Shown: positions 37,181 through 40,446 of the stretch, in pieces
Layout of the letters: every line of letters begins with the position of its first letter
Position numbering within the stretch: position 1 is the stretch's first letter
NCBI GenBank assembly: GCA_015478945.1
Contig: JABUQX010057031.1
Coordinates: 10,001 to 50,446 of the forward strand
Direction: 5' to 3'
DNA length: 40,446 bases
From: Trachelipus rathkii
Taxonomy: Eukaryota > Arthropoda > Malacostraca > Isopoda > Trachelipodidae
Translations under genes and position numbers: made by a program
The notes under the pieces: model-generated
Database searches by the model: none
The model's input: only the letters and a program-made list of their open reading frames with translations
Told to the model about the DNA's origin: nothing

Positions 37181-37385
37181 TGGACTCAATGGGCCTTTAT
37201 TGGGGTGTGAAGGTTGACTTTAGGCTTAGAGATGTTAGAGGGTCCACAAAGTTGTTTACTAGGAATTAAGAAGAAAACGGGAAATTTTCATCTTTAAGAA
37301 AAACCACATGAAACTAATTATGAACTATTCTTGTGTATTTGCGGGGAACATAGAGGCTACCTGTGAAAAGGGTGGATGGTCCTAT
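36945..37385. other. Cleaner 440-bp segment interrupting the 282-bp repeat
   Basis: Repeat motifs stop after the head at 36,930 and return near 37,385 (GTGGAGTTAGAGAGCATTCCG). The intervening sequence matches no unit motif and has a longer open frame. I infer an insertion, though an unrelated array boundary is possible. Confidence 0.45.
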
Positions 37386-37897
37386 TGGTTGTGGAGTTAG
37401 AGAGCATTCCGATGGCCGGGCTCTGCTTAACGTCAGTTCATGAACGCGGTGTATGGCCGCAACGTTGTTCGGAGAATCCACGCAGTGCTAGAACGACAAG
37501 ATAAATTACTTCTGTGATTCATCATTCACTCTCATTAATTAAGTATATTTGAGGGTGGAGGTGAGGTGGACCTAAGTAGCTCATTATTTTGGTGATAAGT
37601 ACAGTTAATATATACTAGTACTATAATTATATTTGAGATGTAATAAATAATCACTCACTCGGGTATAGCTTAAAATAAAAACTTACCCACTACGTATTTT
37701 TAAAATAGCGTTATTTCATTTTTTTTAGGGTATGACAGTTAGTAATGGCTCATTTATATTGGAAATAGGCATTACCGGTATTTGTTGGTTTAATCAGAAG
37801 GCTAAACCAGTCGAGTATTCCAAACTTCGTATTATAAAAACCTAAATTGTCTGTGAGACGAAAGTAATAATATAATCTTCTGTGACTCATTTCAATT

Positions 37898-38092
37898 ATT
37901 AATATATTATAATATATATTAATTAGTATTATATTATAATATAGTATATTATATATATAATAATATATTAATTAATAATATATATATTATATATATTATA
38001 TTAATATATATAGTATATATATTATATTAATAATATTAGTATAAATATAATATAATATAAGTATATTTATAAAATATATATTATATATATAT

Positions 38093-38124
<32 letters not shown>

Positions 38125-38143
38125 TTATATATTATAAATTAAT
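37898..38143. repeat. (TA)n array, about 245 bp, inside the 282-bp repeat
   Basis: A/T alternating with slips. It starts just after a CTGTGACTCATTTC step, the place where each unit normally has the AT-rich ATTATTTATGG, so the array may be an expansion of that part of the unit. Confidence 0.93.
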
Positions 38144-39051
38144 CAAAGTTTACCATATATTAATGTTTATAGATATATTTATACCTATATAAAGAGTAAA
38201 ATCTTTCTATGTTGAGTACTACATATTGATATCATATATTATCATATGGGGCCAGCCTTTGAGTACTCTCACAGCTTTACATATGGGATGAGTAGAAAAC
38301 CGGTATGCATTTAAAAATCAACACGTATATTGAAAGCGTATTCTATTTTTAGGGGACGTGGATGTGACCTTATTACGTTGTGATTTAGAAAGAACTAATT
38401 TTCATCCACGAGGTTGTTGAGAATAACTCACAGTGCCAGGGCGAGTGAGAGTACAAGCCGATTCGAAATCACTAGCCTTCGCCGAGCTAGAACTTAGAAA
38501 GAGAGACGTTTAAAAACTCTTCTGTGACCATATTTACATTAACACTAAATTAAATTATCTAATGGTTGCCAGAGCTCTTAAATTAAATAAGTTATGCTAC
38601 TTTACACAATTAAAAGACTTTCTTAAATGAAAGTGGTAATATAATACAGCAAGAGGCGTATGATCTGTTAACATGAATCACTCATAAACGTATCTGTAAC
38701 CAAGGAACTTCTTTTCCCTGTTCTAAAGATTATCTAGTTCAATTTGTAAGGAGATATGAGGAAAAAATTACGTAAGAGGGATCACTGTAGTTTTTAATCA
38801 CAGGAACTTCTTCTTCAACGGCCGGCAGTATCTCAACTGTTTCGTAATACCCCTGACTGACTCTTGAAGATCATCATATTCACTATCTGATAGGTACCTA
38901 TCATTCATCTGGGGACCTTATTCACTGGGGGCCAGGCTTCCTGACGTATCTCCTCCCCCCCAGCATTTAATTCCTGGGAATGAGAAAGACACGGGAAATC
39001 GGCATTAATGTTACCAACTACGTTTCGAAAGCCGTATTTTTCTATTCTTTT

Positions 39052-39118
39052 GGGGACGTGGGATGGCCTAGTGGATCGAAATTCGGCGGCCATCCGGTTG
39101 CCTCGATAGAAAATAGAT
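39052..39118 (+). promoter_or_regulatory. Best-preserved tRNA-like head with A-box
   Basis: GGGGACGTGGGA leads into TGGCCTAGTGG (39,064-39,074), an exact fit to the Pol III A-box TRGYNNARNNG. The B-box is not intact in this copy. In the copy at 36,367 the A-box is TGGCCCAGTGA (one miss), and GTTCGTAGC at 36,412-36,420 fits the B-box GWTCRANNC at 8 of 9, about 36 bases downstream as in tRNAs. Activity is not shown. Confidence 0.5.
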
Positions 39119-39200
39119 AACCAACGTAAACGCGAAGATCACTCTATTCTTACGATTTGTTATTTATTCTAAAAAAACGGCACAGCCTTAGCTCCAAATA

Positions 39201-39473
39201 TCAGAAAAGAAGGATTATATAAGCACAAGAATGACAACGATGTATATTGGAAAACTTTTTTATAATTCGATGTAGGGGTCTCTTAGGCCTTGAGGGAGTA
39301 ATAAAAAAAAATTTTAGAAAATCAGATATTCGTTTTTTGAATGAAATTCTAATGCTTGCCATGACGAATTCCTCCCCGGGGTATCCTTTCCATGTAGCTG
39401 CTGATTTTAAATATTCAAAGAGGCCATGTATGAAATGATATAGAATCTGGTATCGCTGTACTGTATGAGTTTC
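39201..39473 (-). CDS. Unassigned minus-strand open frame, 90 codons, possible exon
   Basis: Open from a TAA at 39,474-39,476 to a TGA at 39,201-39,203. It begins within the sequence just downstream of a strong minus-strand splice acceptor (pyrimidine-rich tract ending TTTGGCAG at about 39,491), but the acceptor-linked frame has a TAA before this frame opens, so the two do not join simply. The peptide includes LFEYLKSAATWKGYPGEEF and a basic ISFKKRISDFLK stretch. The + strand is open over the same bases for 63 codons (39,247-39,438), so coding strand cannot be decided. No family recognised. Confidence 0.22.
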   Translation of the reverse strand, partial: ETHTVQRYQILYHFIHGLFEYLKSAATWKGYPGEEFVMASIRISFKKRISDFLKFFFITPSRPKRPLHRIIKKFSNIHRCHSCAYIILLF

Positions 39474-40224
39474 TTAGTAGTAGAATCTATCTGCCAAAGT
39501 GCAGAAACAGGAGTCATACAAATGGTATGATGGGGATAAGTTATTTTAGTTAATGTAATGTGTTTTATTTTGAGGGAAGGTTATACACTTGGAAAATATC
39601 TTTAATCAACAAATGAATATTTCTGCCTATTGTATCTATGAGTTGGTACCCAGGGGATATTTTGATGACAAACGATGGAATTTTTTCAACGTTGTACTTG
39701 AATCACTAGGCTTAATAAGCAGCCTCTTTAGCAAGTAATATACATTTGTAATAAGGTAGGTTTAAAGAGGATCAAGGTGTCAAATTCGCCTAGATAATTT
39801 TTTTTAAAAATAAATTTGGGTTAAATTGAAACTACGGGTAAAAATAAAAGTTATTTGAACTGAAAATGAACACAAAATTGTGCAAGAAAGAATAACAGTG
39901 TAATTGGCCAATCGACTAATAAACTATGCCTTACTCTCTAAATCCCTTATTTCTTTATCTCTGCGAAAAGAGGGTATCATCCATTTTCTACAAGTACTAC
40001 AATGTCAAGTGTTTGAGAACATGCAAGTAGCACAATTTAGGGTACCATGTATTCGAAAAAAATTTTTTTGTGGAGATCGTAAGCCCCAGGCTTGCTTGTT
40101 GTGGTGCCTCCTCCTTTTCTGTCACATCTGTTCTAGAATTCTTTAACATCAACTGTTTCTTTCATTATAAAGCTTGTGCCTGCATCCACCTAAGATAGCT
40201 TGGGTTACATTGTGCCTGGGTATG

Positions 40225-40259
40225 TTTTTCTCCTGTCTTTTACTTTTTTACTTCCCCAG
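40225..40259 (+). promoter_or_regulatory. Candidate 3' splice site
   Basis: A pyrimidine tract of about 33 bases, broken by only three purines, ends in CCCCAG at 40,259. After it, a frame reads 20 codons to a TAG near 40,320. It fits a metazoan intron end. No matching donor is identified. Confidence 0.35.
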
Positions 40260-40446
40260 AATAGATCCTTGCATGTTAGTGTTAAAAAAAAGTGGAAAAT
40301 GGAAATGTTAAGTGACATATAGAAATGAGAATTAGCATTGCAGCATCTATAATTTATTTTTTTACGAGCAACTACACTAACAACAGGTAACGCTACTTTT
40401 GAGGTGTGATTTGTACCATTGGAGAAAGCATATTAACTGAAAATCG

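Larger units (their letters stand above)
35890..39170 (+). repeat. Tandem repeat with tRNA-like head, unit about 282 bp
   Basis: The GGGGACGTGG-type head falls at 36,083, 36,367, 36,648 and 36,930 (intervals 284, 281, 282) and again at 38,352 and 39,052. A weaker copy is near 37,727. Each unit runs: head GGGGACGTGGATGGCCTAGT, a CCGGTTG step, CTGTGACTCATTATTTATGG, GGGGCCAGGCCTTTGAGTA, a CACAG..ATATGTGAG step, TTTAAAAACTATTAACGTTT and AAGCGTTATTTATTT, then the next head. The array is interrupted by a cleaner segment at about 36,945-37,385 and a TA array at 37,898-38,143. Copies vary by indels. The head resembles Pol III internal promoters, so the family may derive from a tRNA-related SINE that became tandem. 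Confidence 0.85.
39171..40446. other. Ordinary-looking AT-rich DNA, possible edge of a host gene
   Basis: Homopolymer and indel noise drops, composition is balanced between strands, and no tandem structure is visible. There are overlapping open frames near 39,201-39,473 and a + frame at 39,904-40,146 (80 codons from a TTG, no domain). Good polypyrimidine-AG splice acceptors occur on the minus strand near 39,491-39,516 and on the + strand at 40,225-40,259. None is enough to define a gene. Confidence 0.4.

Noticed and set aside
38905..39093. Minus-strand 62-codon frame
   Set aside because: It lies wholly inside a 282-bp repeat unit and is not open in the other units.

Overview
Organism and quality. 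The window looks like nuclear DNA of a repeat-laden eukaryote. It is strongly AT-rich, has no bacterial-style gene packing, and its longest open frame is 104 codons in 40 kb. The only recognisable protein-coding material is a BEL/Pao-type retrotransposon gag fragment with three CCHC knuckles. Together with about 17 TA-dinucleotide arrays and tRNA-like repeat heads this suggests an animal, and an arthropod (perhaps a crustacean) is my best guess. That placement is inference. Neighbouring repeat copies differ mainly by private one-base insertions and deletions, and the TA arrays are interrupted almost only by A/T phase slips. This is what a poorly polished single-molecule long-read assembly would give, so some of the degeneracy below may be sequencing error rather than biology.

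Layout. 1-7,365: the right-hand edge of a satellite array, about 35 units of roughly 195-220 bp, each with a short hairpin and a GTTCGAACC palindrome. 7,366-8,237: the gag remnant, in which the satellite is cut mid-unit. 8,238-8,758: the first large TA array. 8,760-12,050: a block almost without cytosine on the + strand, holding at least one long, badly degraded internal duplication. 12,050-21,660: alternating TA arrays, G-rich and C-rich blocks, and GC-rich palindromic patches. Several of these modules recur, two of them about 2.17 kb apart. 21,660-35,850: mostly unassigned AT-rich DNA with TA arrays, a poly(A)-tailed minus-strand retrocopy signature near 25.65 kb, a small foldback element at 29.86 kb and a GC-richer island at 31.2-31.65 kb. 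35,890-39,170: a second tandem repeat, about 282 bp per unit, whose unit starts with a tRNA-like A-box head. It is interrupted by a cleaner 440-bp segment and by a TA array. 39,170-40,446: cleaner, ordinary-looking DNA with ambiguous open frames and two good candidate 3' splice sites, possibly the edge of a host gene.

How it fits together. I see no operon, pathway or multi-gene system. The window reads as heterochromatin-like accessory DNA made of two tandem families, TA arrays and retroposon debris. The most interesting signals are the tRNA-headed 282-bp tandem repeat, the recurring modules at 12-21 kb with reversing strand composition, and the dyad-bearing satellite. No complete gene can be asserted.
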